A DNA stretch of 64,000 nt from Ignisphaera cupida (GTDB taxonomy: Archaea > Thermoproteota > Thermoprotei_A > Sulfolobales > Ignisphaeraceae): assembly GCF_030186535.1 (NCBI RefSeq), contig NZ_JASNVW010000001.1, forward strand, positions 186,001 to 250,000, in the 5' to 3' direction. Below are positions 1-7,571 of the stretch, in pieces. The position numbers were made by a program, and so were the translations under genes. The notes beneath the pieces are model-generated. The model saw only the letters and a list, made by a program, of their open reading frames with translations. It did no database searches and was not told where the DNA came from. Numbering within the stretch: position 1 is the stretch's first letter; each line of letters starts with the position of its first letter.

Positions 1-427
1 TTATTAAAGATGTGTTATTTTTAATCCACTCTATTCTATCATTAATATTTGCTGATGGTCTATATGTTGGTATTCTTCTCCAGATTTCTATCTCCTTTGG
101 AGGCTCTATCCAAACATCTTTTAAAAGTCCTAGACCACCATATTCATTAACGCCATATACCCTTAAAGCTATTGGTATCATTTGCGGAGTTTCAACTATT
201 GTTACTGGAACAAATATTTCTTTACCATACGTAGGGGTTCCAGGTCTATCATCTACAAGAATAACATGTGACATACCGACTTTATAGCCCAAGAAACCCA
301 GAAGTCTTGGTGTATCGAGTTGAGGTGAAGGCCAGCTTCTCACACGTGGAATAAATTCTGATGCTCTTTTCCTTGGTCTAAAACCTAGGCTTCCACGTCT
401 TGGTGCTTTTGTCTTTCTATGTGCCAA
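1..427 (-). CDS. rpl3: Ribosomal protein uL3 (N-terminal part; gene runs off the left edge)
   Basis: Large-subunit protein that helps shape the peptidyl-transferase centre. The reading frame begins with TTG at 427 and reads MAHRKTKAPRRGSLGFRPRK, the archaeal uL3 N-terminus, then continues with family blocks such as WPSPQLDTPRLLGFLGYKVG and SHVILVDDRPGTP. No ATG or GTG is in frame nearby; TTG is supported by AAGGTG five bases upstream. About 142 codons are present and the C-terminus lies outside the window. Normally uL3 leads a unit uL3-uL4-uL23-uL2-uS19, but here uS19 and uL2 lie on the opposite strand to its right. A 32-codon ORF precedes it by 24 bases in the same direction. Confidence 0.95.
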   Translation of the reverse strand, partial: MAHRKTKAPRRGSLGFRPRKRASEFIPRVRSWPSPQLDTPRLLGFLGYKVGMSHVILVDDRPGTPTYGKEIFVPVTIVETPQMIPIALRVYGVNEYGGLGLLKDVWIEPPKEIEIWRRIPTYRPSANINDRIEWIKNNTSLI

Positions 428-451
428 CGCTTTTCACCTTACTGCAAAAAC

Positions 452-550
452 TTATTGCTTTTTACCTTTTTGCTGTTTTTTAGACCCTTCTCCCTGTTGC
501 GAACTACTTGATTTTACCATGAAAAGTGTTGTTTTTTGCTTACCACCCAT
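452..550 (-). CDS. Small basic 32-aa ORF ahead of uL3, possible eS25-tail-like peptide
   Basis: ATG at 550 opens a 32-residue frame starting MGGKQKTTLF and ending in the Lys/Gln-rich tail KKQQKGKKQ, stopping at 452 just upstream of uL3. A GAGG motif lies 13 bases before the ATG and a TATA element lies 90 bases upstream, so it would be first in the uL3 transcript. The MGGK start and lysine-rich low-complexity character recall the flexible N-terminal tail of archaeal eS25, but the winged-helix body is absent. It could be a very small ribosomal protein, a leader peptide or a degenerate eS25 remnant. Function is unproven. Confidence 0.45.
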   Translation of the reverse strand: MGGKQKTTLFMVKSSSSQQGEGSKKQQKGKKQ

Positions 551-634
551 TGCCGCAAAACCTCAATCACAATATTTTACTACACTATTATTGTGACATT
601 ACTTGAGAAATCAATACAAAACCCTGCTAATAAG

Positions 635-645
635 CTTTTATAAAG
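635..645 (-). promoter_or_regulatory. TATA box for the uL3 unit
   Basis: On the minus strand the sequence CTTTATAAAAG is a good archaeal TATA element. Transcription would start near 614, giving a leader of about 60 bases to the small ORF at 550. It lies back to back with the uS19 promoter in the 177-base divergent gap. Confidence 0.55.
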
Positions 646-673
646 TATGATTTCTGTCAAGGTTTAATATTTA

Positions 674-682
674 CTTATAAAC
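674..682 (+). promoter_or_regulatory. TATA box for uS19-uL2
   Basis: CTTATAAAC centred near 678 predicts initiation near 704, about 24 bases before the uS19 ATG. The short leader holds an AAGGTG ribosome-binding site. Confidence 0.55.
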
Positions 683-727
683 TGTGTATCATCTTTATTT
701 GTTTCAGCTATAAGGTGTTGAAATAGC

Positions 728-1165
728 ATGAGTAAGCAATGCTGGGAATTGCCAGTAGAGTGGAAAAAGTTTAGATATAGAGGAAAAGGTCTAGAAGAAT
801 TAATAGATATGCCTATGGATGAACTTGTAAAGTTTTTGAATAGTAGAGCACGAAGAAGTTTAACTAGAGGATTTTCAGCTAGGCATAGAAGACTTCTTGA
901 GAAAATTATTGAAGCTAGACAAAAACTTGTAAATGAATGCAAAGAAACCGTGATAAAAACTCATGTGAGGGATATGATCATCCTACCTGTTATGGTTGGT
1001 CTAACAATATCTATTTACAATGGCAAAGAATATGTTCCAGTTAAAATAACTCCCGAAATGATAGGGCACTATCTAGGAGAGTTTGCACCAACAACAAAGC
1101 AGGTAAAGCATGGTGAACCAGGACTTAAAGCAACTAGAAGCACGTTATTTGTTGCACTTAAATAA
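728..1165 (+). CDS. rps19: Ribosomal protein uS19
   Basis: Small-subunit head protein of 145 residues, normal for archaea. The core is seen in [14 protein letters not shown], the [20 protein letters not shown] stretch and [16 protein letters not shown] at 728 is preceded by AAGGTG twelve bases upstream. It is followed 32 bases later by uL2. In most archaea uL2 precedes uS19 inside one long r-protein operon; here the order is reversed and the pair is divergent from uL3. No uL22 or uS3 follows: the next gene is convergent and unrelated. Confidence 0.96.
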   Translation: MSKQCWELPVEWKKFRYRGKGLEELIDMPMDELVKFLNSRARRSLTRGFSARHRRLLEKIIEARQKLVNECKETVIKTHVRDMIILPVMVGLTISIYNGKEYVPVKITPEMIGHYLGEFAPTTKQVKHGEPGLKATRSTLFVALK

Positions 1166-1197
1166 ATATTATTATCATTATACAGTAGGTGCTTTGC

Positions 1198-1923
1198 ATG
1201 GGTAAGAGAATACTCGTTCAAAGGATGGGTAGAGGAGGTCAGCAGTTCAGAAGCCCAAAACACAAAAAAATAGCTCCTGTTAAATACCCATATCTGCCAC
1301 CTGATAAAACATTGAAGGGAATAGTTGTTGACATAATTCATGAGCCTGGAAGAAGTGCACCAATAGCTTTGATAAAGCTTGAAAATGGTGAAGAGTTTTA
1401 TAATGTAGCAGTTGAGGGATTGAGAGTAGGACAAGTAATTGAAATAGGTTCTGGTGCAAGTATTGCAAATGGTAATATAGTTCCTTTAAGAAATGTTCCT
1501 GAAGGTGCTAGGGTATGCAATGTAGAGTTGAGACCATATGATGGGGGCAAGCTTGTAAGAAGTGGAGGATCATATGCCATAGTAACTGGAAAAACATCTA
1601 CACATGCAATACTTACTTTGCCAAGTGGAAAACAAAAAACAGTGTTGCTTGATGCAAGAGCAACAATTGGAATGGTTGCAGGAGGTGGTAGACTAGAAAA
1701 GCCATTGTTAAAAGCAGGTAATGCATACTACAAGTGGAGGGCAAAGGCAAGAAAGTGGCCAAGGGTTAGAGGTGTTGCAATGAATGCTGTTGATCATCCA
1801 CATGGTGGAGGCTCGCATCAAAGTGAGTCAAAGCCAACAACAATATCGAGAAGAGCTCCACCAGGAAGAAAAGTTGGGCACATATCTGCTAAAAGAACAG
1901 GTCGAAAGAAGGGAGCTCACTAG
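1198..1923 (+). CDS. rpl2: Ribosomal protein uL2
   Basis: Large-subunit protein needed for subunit association and peptidyl transfer. The start MGKRILVQRMGRGGQQFRSP matches archaeal uL2, and the signature VAMNAVDHPHGGG holds the conserved peptidyl-transferase-proximal histidine. I chose ATG 1198 over the in-frame GTG at 1189 because TAGGTG lies seven bases before the ATG and the family starts with MGKR. It is 241 residues long. It ends one base from the stop of the leftward secretion ATPase, so no spacer is left for a separate terminator. Confidence 0.96.
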   Translation: MGKRILVQRMGRGGQQFRSPKHKKIAPVKYPYLPPDKTLKGIVVDIIHEPGRSAPIALIKLENGEEFYNVAVEGLRVGQVIEIGSGASIANGNIVPLRNVPEGARVCNVELRPYDGGKLVRSGGSYAIVTGKTSTHAILTLPSGKQKTVLLDARATIGMVAGGGRLEKPLLKAGNAYYKWRAKARKWPRVRGVAMNAVDHPHGGGSHQSESKPTTISRRAPPGRKVGHISAKRTGRKKGAH

Positions 1924-1924
1924 T

Positions 1925-3373
1925 TTAAAGACCATAATATCTTTTAAGTATTCTTTCAATTGATTCATAACCTTCACCTGAATTTTCCAGTACCTTGACT
2001 CTATACTCATACTCAGCCTCTACATCATCTCTATCTAATCTTTTTGCAAGTCTTTTAATAATATAGCTGCTTAGAATTGATCCACCCCTACTCATATCGT
2101 ATATCTCTCTCCATCCATCATCAACTCTTTCAAATATTTTCCATACTCTTCGCTCAATGCTATATCCTCTACGAATTCTTGAAACAAGTACCATTAGTGC
2201 AGTATTTAGGGAGAGCATTACGTATAGGTCTCGTGGTAAAAGACCTCTTACTGCTAATTCATACTCTTCCGGCGCTGATGCATGAAATGTTGTTGCAGAA
2301 CCTGAACCAGATGCAACTGCTCTTACAAGCGCAATTATTTCACGTCCTCTAACTTCACCAACAACTAGAATATCGGGTCTGTATCTAAGAGCTGTGAAAC
2401 ATCTTTGGAGTAACTCATCAGAGTCTTCGCCATAGAATTGTATGAACCTAGTTCTTAATGGAAGCTTAATTTCTGGCACATCTTGAACAACTACTATCTT
2501 CCAATTTGGGTTTGACAACTGCAAAAAAGCATTTAGTAGTGTTGTTTTTCCGCTACCACTTCCACCAACAACAACATAAAAAAGCTTTGCATCATTAACT
2601 AGCCACATTAATGCAGCTATTTCATAGTTTATAACCCCTTGTTTAACAAGTTTTACAACATCTATTGGAACATTTGGCAATTTTCTAACATTAAATGTTG
2701 GACTTGAACTAATTGGGTTACCCAATGTGGCAGCAACTCTATAGCCTTCTGGAAGAGTTCCATGAAGCTCTGGCTTTGCATATGATACGGATTTGCCACA
2801 TTTTATAGCTAGCTTATCTATATAGTTCTTTGCCTCTTCCTCGCTTTGAAAATGAATATTGGTTACAAGAGCTTCATACGATAGAAAATCTCTATGAACA
2901 ACAGTTACAGGTTTTCTCCAATCAGAAAGCTCCACATCCTCAACTCCACCATCATTTAATACAACATCTAGAATGCCATATCCCTTGCTATCTCTATAAA
3001 CATAATACATTAGTGTATCATAGTATTTGCGAAGAACCATTCCAAGACCAATTTCACTAGCAACTATTTCAACGGCTTTTCTAATTTCTTCAAATGATTC
3101 TAAGCTAAAGTAAGAAGTATACAAGTAGCTCATAATCTTGTTATATGCGTTAAGAAGTACTTCATCAACTAAAGGCTCGTTTACAAAATACCTTGCAATA
3201 CCATGCTTATCAACACATATTATTACCTCAGCCATTCCAACACTATATCTCCTTAAAACATCCAAACAAATATCATCAATATTTTCAATTCTCAAATATC
3301 TTAGATTCTTCACAACAAAATTAACTGAATTATTTTTAGAAAAGGCCTTGCGCATTCTTATTAAAAAATTCAA
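1925..3373 (-). CDS. Type II/IV secretion-system ATPase (GspE/VirB11/ArlI superfamily)
   Basis: Hexameric ATPase predicted to drive assembly of an archaeal type IV pilus or adhesion filament at the cytoplasmic face. Residues ~270-280 form Walker A (GGSGSGKTTLL), ~335-343 the Walker B region (ILVVGEVRG) and ~361-366 a His box (TTFHAS). The ~200-residue N-terminal part is an all-alpha/PAS-like extension typical of archaeal members. The start is TTG 3373, supported by GGAGGTG seven bases upstream. No membrane platform protein (TadC/ArlJ) or pilin lies alongside, so it is an orphan motor or its partners lie elsewhere; archaellum, Ups or Aap assignment is open. Confidence 0.85.
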   Translation of the reverse strand: MNFLIRMRKAFSKNNSVNFVVKNLRYLRIENIDDICLDVLRRYSVGMAEVIICVDKHGIARYFVNEPLVDEVLLNAYNKIMSYLYTSYFSLESFEEIRKAVEIVASEIGLGMVLRKYYDTLMYYVYRDSKGYGILDVVLNDGGVEDVELSDWRKPVTVVHRDFLSYEALVTNIHFQSEEEAKNYIDKLAIKCGKSVSYAKPELHGTLPEGYRVAATLGNPISSSPTFNVRKLPNVPIDVVKLVKQGVINYEIAALMWLVNDAKLFYVVVGGSGSGKTTLLNAFLQLSNPNWKIVVVQDVPEIKLPLRTRFIQFYGEDSDELLQRCFTALRYRPDILVVGEVRGREIIALVRAVASGSGSATTFHASAPEEYELAVRGLLPRDLYVMLSLNTALMVLVSRIRRGYSIERRVWKIFERVDDGWREIYDMSRGGSILSSYIIKRLAKRLDRDDVEAEYEYRVKVLENSGEGYESIERILKRYYGL

Positions 3374-3513
3374 AGTGAGACACCTCCGAAAGAAAATACA
3401 TTATTTAAATAACGTATATCGAAAAATTGATTTGCAAAACTATGATAATTTAAATAATGAATAACATAGATATGAAGTTTGTTGTTTTAATTCGCAATTG
3501 TTGATAACAAAAA

Positions 3514-3521
3514 CTTTATAA
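3514..3521 (+). promoter_or_regulatory. TATA box for tRNA-Gln
   Basis: CTTTATAA lies about 35 bases upstream of the tRNA 5' end, the usual archaeal spacing when a few leader bases are trimmed by RNase P. The same transcript would read into the C/D-like RNA downstream. Confidence 0.6.
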
Positions 3522-3551
3522 CCCTATTATTAACATAAATAGAAACTCAGT

Positions 3552-3624
3552 AGCCGGGTCGTCTAGCGGCCAAGGATGCGGGGCTTTGGCCCCCGTGACC
3601 GGGGTTCGAATCCCCGCCCGGCTA
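3552..3624 (+). tRNA. tRNA-Gln (anticodon UUG)
   Basis: A full cloverleaf can be drawn: acceptor AGCCGGG pairs with CCCGGCT, the T arm is CGGGG-TTCGAAT-CCCCG, and the anticodon arm is CGGGG-CTTTGGC-CCCCG, placing TTG at positions 34-36. Discriminator A is at 3624 and CCA is encoded at 3625-3627. There is no intron. A C/D-box RNA candidate starts about a dozen bases downstream. Confidence 0.95.
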
Positions 3625-3633
3625 CCAACAACA

Positions 3634-3702
3634 CAATTAATGATGATCAGAGGGTCTTATGAGTGTTCTCGATGAAGAAAGCCGGAAATGCTGATCAGAA
3701 TT
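3634..3702 (+). ncRNA. Candidate C/D-box sRNA directly downstream of tRNA-Gln
   Basis: Box C ATGATGA at 3640-3646 and box D CTGA at 3691-3694 are perfect. The internal boxes are degenerate: D'-like ATGA at 3659-3662 and C'-like TCGATGA at 3669-3675. Guides would be 3647-3658 (12 nt) and 3676-3690 (15 nt). Short ATTAA/TTAAT repeats flank the element. Only 12 bases separate the encoded CCA of tRNA-Gln from box C, and no separate TATA box is visible, so the two are probably cotranscribed and freed by tRNA 3'-end processing. Confidence 0.55.
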
Positions 3703-3760
3703 AATGGCAATGGCATCAGTTAAACAGATAACGTAAAATTTGTAATAGTTTAATTGTGTT

Positions 3761-4654
3761 TTGGTGCTATTTTCAATGGGTTCTCAAAGTAGAAAACCAT
3801 TAATTAAAAGAATTGCCGAAAAGGTTCTTGGACCCAGCTTTGCTGATATGCTTTGGAAAAGAATTGAGATAGTAGGAGATGTAGTGATTATTAGGCGTGC
3901 TTTTGATGTTTCTGTGGAAGTTTACAAAGCAATTGGTGAAGAAATTCTACGAGAGCTTCCATATATAAAAAGTGTTTGGCTTGCAACATCACCTGTAAAA
4001 GGCTCTGAAAGAATTAGAGAGTATGTTCATATTGCTGGAGAAAAGAAGAGTGAAACAATGTATAAAGAGCATGGCTGTATATTCAAAGTGGATTTTACAA
4101 AAGTTTACATATCTCCTGTTTTAGGTTTTGACCACATCAGAATAGCGAAAATGGTTAAAGCAAATGAGAAGATATTAAACATGTTTGCTGGATTTGGCCC
4201 TTATAGCATAATAATATCTAGGTATTCTAAACCATTTTATGTAGTTTCAATAGATTTAAACGAATTTGCTGCAAAATATGCTAGAATAAACATCGAGTTA
4301 AATAAGGTTGATGCATTCAACGAGGTTATACATGGAGATGCATTATTGATTACACCAACATTTCATGAAGAATTTGACAGAATATTAATGCCTTATCCAG
4401 ATATTTTTGAAAATGCATTCAAAGTCTCGCTAAGTGCTGTAAAAATAGGTGGTTATCTGCATCCACATCTATTTGTAGAAGCACAAAATAAGCACGAAGC
4501 TATGCAAAAAGCATATGACATTATTAAATTACATGCAAAAGAACTTGGTGTTGTTGTAGAAACTCTTGGAGGTCATGTGATAAGGGGTGTAGCACCAAGA
4601 AAATACCATGTTACTGTAGATGCTATAGTAAAATCCAAATACAAGAAGCAATGA
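3761..4654 (+). CDS. Trm5/Met-10+ family tRNA methyltransferase (G37 m1G or wyosine pathway)
   Basis: SAM-dependent class I methyltransferase expected to act at tRNA position 37. The Met-10+ fold is seen in the ISPVLGFDHIRIAK block, motif I NMFAGFGPYSI (~140-150), the acidic strand end SIDLNEFAAKYA and HGDA. The usual Trm5 catalytic N-L/P-P motif appears as MPYPD (~210-214), with proline where Asn is common. At ~297 residues it lacks the N-terminal D1 domain of Trm5b and is shorter than Taw22. Possible starts are TTG 3761, GTG 3764 and ATG 3776. Substrate (m1G37 or yW-86-type chemistry) cannot be fixed from sequence alone. Confidence 0.8.
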   Translation: MVLFSMGSQSRKPLIKRIAEKVLGPSFADMLWKRIEIVGDVVIIRRAFDVSVEVYKAIGEEILRELPYIKSVWLATSPVKGSERIREYVHIAGEKKSETMYKEHGCIFKVDFTKVYISPVLGFDHIRIAKMVKANEKILNMFAGFGPYSIIISRYSKPFYVVSIDLNEFAAKYARINIELNKVDAFNEVIHGDALLITPTFHEEFDRILMPYPDIFENAFKVSLSAVKIGGYLHPHLFVEAQNKHEAMQKAYDIIKLHAKELGVVVETLGGHVIRGVAPRKYHVTVDAIVKSKYKKQ

Positions 4655-4839
4655 TGTAACTGTATTATAAGTACTATAAATGCTTGCTAAAATTGAAACC
4701 TCAATGCTATTGCATTAAATAGAAGCATGTCACGAGGGTATTTATTGTGTCATTGGTATGAAGAATAAAAAATATTTTTAGGCAGGCTAATAATGATTCA
4801 ATGATATGGTAAAACAATGCCTCGGGGTGAAGCATTTTA

Positions 4840-6114
4840 ATGTCATATGGATTTAATAAAGATGTTGATGTTGTTATTAAAGAGTTTAATAGCATGTTTA
4901 ATGTTGATCCAGATGTTGTTGTATCTGCTCCAGGTCGTCTTGATTTTTTGAATACGCATCAGGATTACAAGGGCCTTCCTGTTGTGTCTGTTGGTGTTAA
5001 TCTAAGGACTTATGTTGCTGGAAAGAGATTTGAAGGTAGTTTCATAGAGGTTTTTTCAGGTAATTTAAGAGATGAGGGATCCGATTACTTTGATAGAATT
5101 GATTTATCAAAACTTGAATTGGTTTCTAAGCAAAAGTGGTTTGGAAATTACTTAAGAGCAGCTATTATTGCACTTAAACAAAGAGGATATGTTATTAACA
5201 GTGGTGCAAGGATTTGGATAAGAAGCTGGGTTCCAATAGCCTCTGGATTAGGAAGCAGTGGAACACTAGTGGTAGCCTTTATAGCAGCATTAAATGAGTT
5301 ATACGGCTTAAATCTTAGTGTAAAAGACATTGCCGAGCTTGCCTATATTGCAGAACATGATGTTTTAAATATTCCATGTGGAAGACTAGATCAGTATGGT
5401 GCTGCTTTTGGCAATGTATCTGTAATTGAAACTGTTCCACCATATAATGTTGAAACAATACAGTTTAGTGAGGGAATTTTTGCTGTTATTGATAGTGGCA
5501 TTAGACATAGCACAGCAGATATTCATCCAAAAAGACAAAAAGAAATAGAGATGGGTTTAGAAAAACTCATGTCAATAGCTTCAGAATCCTTGAGAAAGAA
5601 GCTTGGGTACAGGTATTGGGAACCTAAATGGGATTCTTTAACAATTGAGGAACTTAAACCATATTTAAATGAATTGGAGGAGAAGAGTCGAAACAGAATA
5701 CTATACACTATTAAAGCCCATAAATCAACAATGTTGGCAATAAAGATTCTTAAAGGCTATAAACCCTCATCTACAGAAATTGCTCAAGTACTTGAAGTAA
5801 GTGAGGAGGATGCTAGGAAGATAGTAGGTAAAAGCAAAGTAGATATAATTGGCTACATAATGACTCATCAACATCAGTTACTTAGTCGCTTATACGATGT
5901 TAGTCTACCTGAACTCGATAAAATTGTTGATGAATTTATAAGCAATGGTGCTTTAGGAGCAAAACTTTCTGGAGCAGGCCTAGGAGGATGTGTTATTGCA
6001 CTTTTCAGAGACTCTGAAACAGCTTCTAAAGCACTTAATCACATTCTCTCAAGAGGTATCGGAGCCAGGGGCTGGATCGTAAAAGTGGATAGGGGCATAA
6101 CTCGCCATAGGTGA
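4840..6114 (+). CDS. galK: GHMP kinase, galactokinase-like
   Basis: Predicted ATP-dependent sugar 1-kinase feeding the adjacent GalT. Motif 1 is APGRLDFLNTHQDYKG (~30-45), motif 2 PIASGLGSSGT (~132-142), the CGRLDQYGAAFG block (~180-191) carries the catalytic-base Asp, and motif 3 is GAKLSGAGLGGC near the C-terminus. In classical galactokinase motif 1 is GEHTDYNG; here the Glu is Thr (NTHQDY), so another sugar is possible. Length 424 residues is slightly above the usual ~350-390. ATG 4840 has GGGGTGA upstream. Its stop overlaps the ribosome-binding site of galT, showing an operon. Confidence 0.8.
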   Translation: MSYGFNKDVDVVIKEFNSMFNVDPDVVVSAPGRLDFLNTHQDYKGLPVVSVGVNLRTYVAGKRFEGSFIEVFSGNLRDEGSDYFDRIDLSKLELVSKQKWFGNYLRAAIIALKQRGYVINSGARIWIRSWVPIASGLGSSGTLVVAFIAALNELYGLNLSVKDIAELAYIAEHDVLNIPCGRLDQYGAAFGNVSVIETVPPYNVETIQFSEGIFAVIDSGIRHSTADIHPKRQKEIEMGLEKLMSIASESLRKKLGYRYWEPKWDSLTIEELKPYLNELEEKSRNRILYTIKAHKSTMLAIKILKGYKPSSTEIAQVLEVSEEDARKIVGKSKVDIIGYIMTHQHQLLSRLYDVSLPELDKIVDEFISNGALGAKLSGAGLGGCVIALFRDSETASKALNHILSRGIGARGWIVKVDRGITRHR

Positions 6115-6122
6115 TGCACACT

Positions 6123-7112
6123 ATGTCAAATAGTGAAGAGCTTGTTATGGAACTTAGATGGGATCCTACACTAGGAGAGTGGATAATGGTTTCAAATATT
6201 AGAAGTGCAAGACCATGGCAGCCAACATCTTTTTGCCCTTTCTGCCCTGGAACTCCTGAAACAGGATATGGATGGAAAGCGCTTATACTTGAAAATAGGT
6301 TTCCCATGCTAATTGAAAATCCGCCTAATCCATCTATTCACAGATTCTACAAAACTGCAAAAGCTAGTGGAAAGTGTTATGTTGTTGTAGAAACCCCTCA
6401 GCATGACTTAGACGATTTAAGTGATTTACCTCTTGAACAAATAAAATATGTTATTGAGCTTGTTATTGAAAAGCAGAAAGAGGAAATGAAAAAAGATTAT
6501 GCCGAGTATTTTCTATGGTTTAGAAACAAAGGTAGGGAAATAGGTGTCTCGCTTACACACCCACATAGCCAAATATATGTCACACCATTTACCCCCATAA
6601 GAGTACTGAGGGAGATAGAGAATGCTAAAATATATTGGGAGAAAAATAGAAGATGCCTTTTTTGCGATATACTAAAAGTGGAAGTTGAAGACAAAACAAG
6701 ATTACTGTTGGAAAACACAAACTGGGTTGCATTCATGCCATTCTACTCTCACTGGCCATTTGAAATACACATATATCCAAAGAAACATATCCAGCTCCTC
6801 ACCCAATTGTCCGAAGTAGATATTGTAGACCTCGCTAAAATACTGAAGCATAGTTTGTGTGGCTTAAAGAAGCTATTCTCAAAACCAATGCCATATATAA
6901 TGGCTGTTCACCAAAGCCCCTTGAAAGGCGATTGCAGCTTTTATCATCTTCACATTGAAATTTATGGAATATTGCGTGATGAAAACAAGTTAAAGTATGC
7001 TGCAGGCATGGAAACAGGTGGAGGGAACTTCACATATGATTCTGTTCCAGAATTAAATGCGCAGAAGTTGAAGAAAAAAATTATTGAGTGTTTAAATGAG
7101 AACAGCTTGTAA
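6123..7112 (+). CDS. galT: Galactose-1-phosphate uridylyltransferase (HIT superfamily)
   Basis: Transfers UMP between UDP-glucose and galactose-1-phosphate in the Leloir pathway. A zinc pair CPFCPG lies near residues 38-43 with CLFC near 183, the catalytic HPHSQ motif is near 157, and FYHLHIEIYG near the end carries the second His motif. The length of ~329 residues is typical. GTG 6111 and ATG 6114 are in frame, but I favour ATG 6123 because TAGGTGA, which overlaps the galK stop codon, sits eight bases upstream. It forms a two-gene unit with the GHMP kinase. Confidence 0.9.
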   Translation: MSNSEELVMELRWDPTLGEWIMVSNIRSARPWQPTSFCPFCPGTPETGYGWKALILENRFPMLIENPPNPSIHRFYKTAKASGKCYVVVETPQHDLDDLSDLPLEQIKYVIELVIEKQKEEMKKDYAEYFLWFRNKGREIGVSLTHPHSQIYVTPFTPIRVLREIENAKIYWEKNRRCLFCDILKVEVEDKTRLLLENTNWVAFMPFYSHWPFEIHIYPKKHIQLLTQLSEVDIVDLAKILKHSLCGLKKLFSKPMPYIMAVHQSPLKGDCSFYHLHIEIYGILRDENKLKYAAGMETGGGNFTYDSVPELNAQKLKKKIIECLNENSL

Positions 7113-7117
7113 CATTT

Positions 7118-7402
7118 TTATGCAACAGTTTTTGCTAGTTCCTCTACAACACTCTCTGCTTCCTCTTTTGACTTAGCCTCTAGAACATGAGTTCTATCTG
7201 GTAAGACAACAACTGTGTAATTCTTGAACTTAACTATGTACACAGGTCCTTTATCTAGCACCTCAGACAATTCTGCACCTAGTTGTGGATTCTTGAAAAC
7301 TCTAAGTAGTTTTGCAACTGTTGAATATCTTAGTGCCTTGATGCCCTTGCTTAAAAATGCTGTTTCATCCTTTACATGAACAACCTTTTCAACCTTAACC
7401 AC
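7118..7402 (-). CDS. Conserved-looking small protein, unknown function
   Basis: About 94 residues, mixed alpha/beta, no cysteines and no transmembrane segment. It contains GPVYIVKFKNYTVVVLPDRT and ends in an acidic/basic helix. I do not recognise the family. GTG 7402 follows GAGGTG by seven bases; an in-frame ATG at 7420 coincides with the start point predicted from a TATA element (CTTATAAC, ~7440-7450), so a leaderless 100-residue form is also possible. It is convergent with galT, five bases away, so it is not part of that operon. Confidence 0.65.
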   Translation of the reverse strand: MVKVEKVVHVKDETAFLSKGIKALRYSTVAKLLRVFKNPQLGAELSEVLDKGPVYIVKFKNYTVVVLPDRTHVLEAKSKEEAESVVEELAKTVA

Positions 7403-7540
7403 AACTCTACACCTCAACATCTATACATCTCTAAAAGGAGTTATAAGTTTTACGATTCCATACAATATTTAGTCGACCTTGCATCTTAAAGATATTTTAA
7501 TGTTAAAGCCGTTCTTTGGTGAAATCTGAAAGATAGGCAA

Positions 7541-7550
7541 AAATATAAAA
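7541..7550 (+). promoter_or_regulatory. TATA box for the GH31 glycosidase
   Basis: AAATATAAAA lies about 26 bases before ATG 7572, so the mRNA is predicted to be leaderless. No Shine-Dalgarno sequence precedes this ATG, which agrees. Confidence 0.55.
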
Positions 7551-7571
7551 AATGTTTTGCAGTTAATCTAG

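Noticed and set aside
12-287. Plus-strand 91-codon frame
   Set aside because: It is the antisense of the uL3 coding frame, whose protein sequence is unmistakable.
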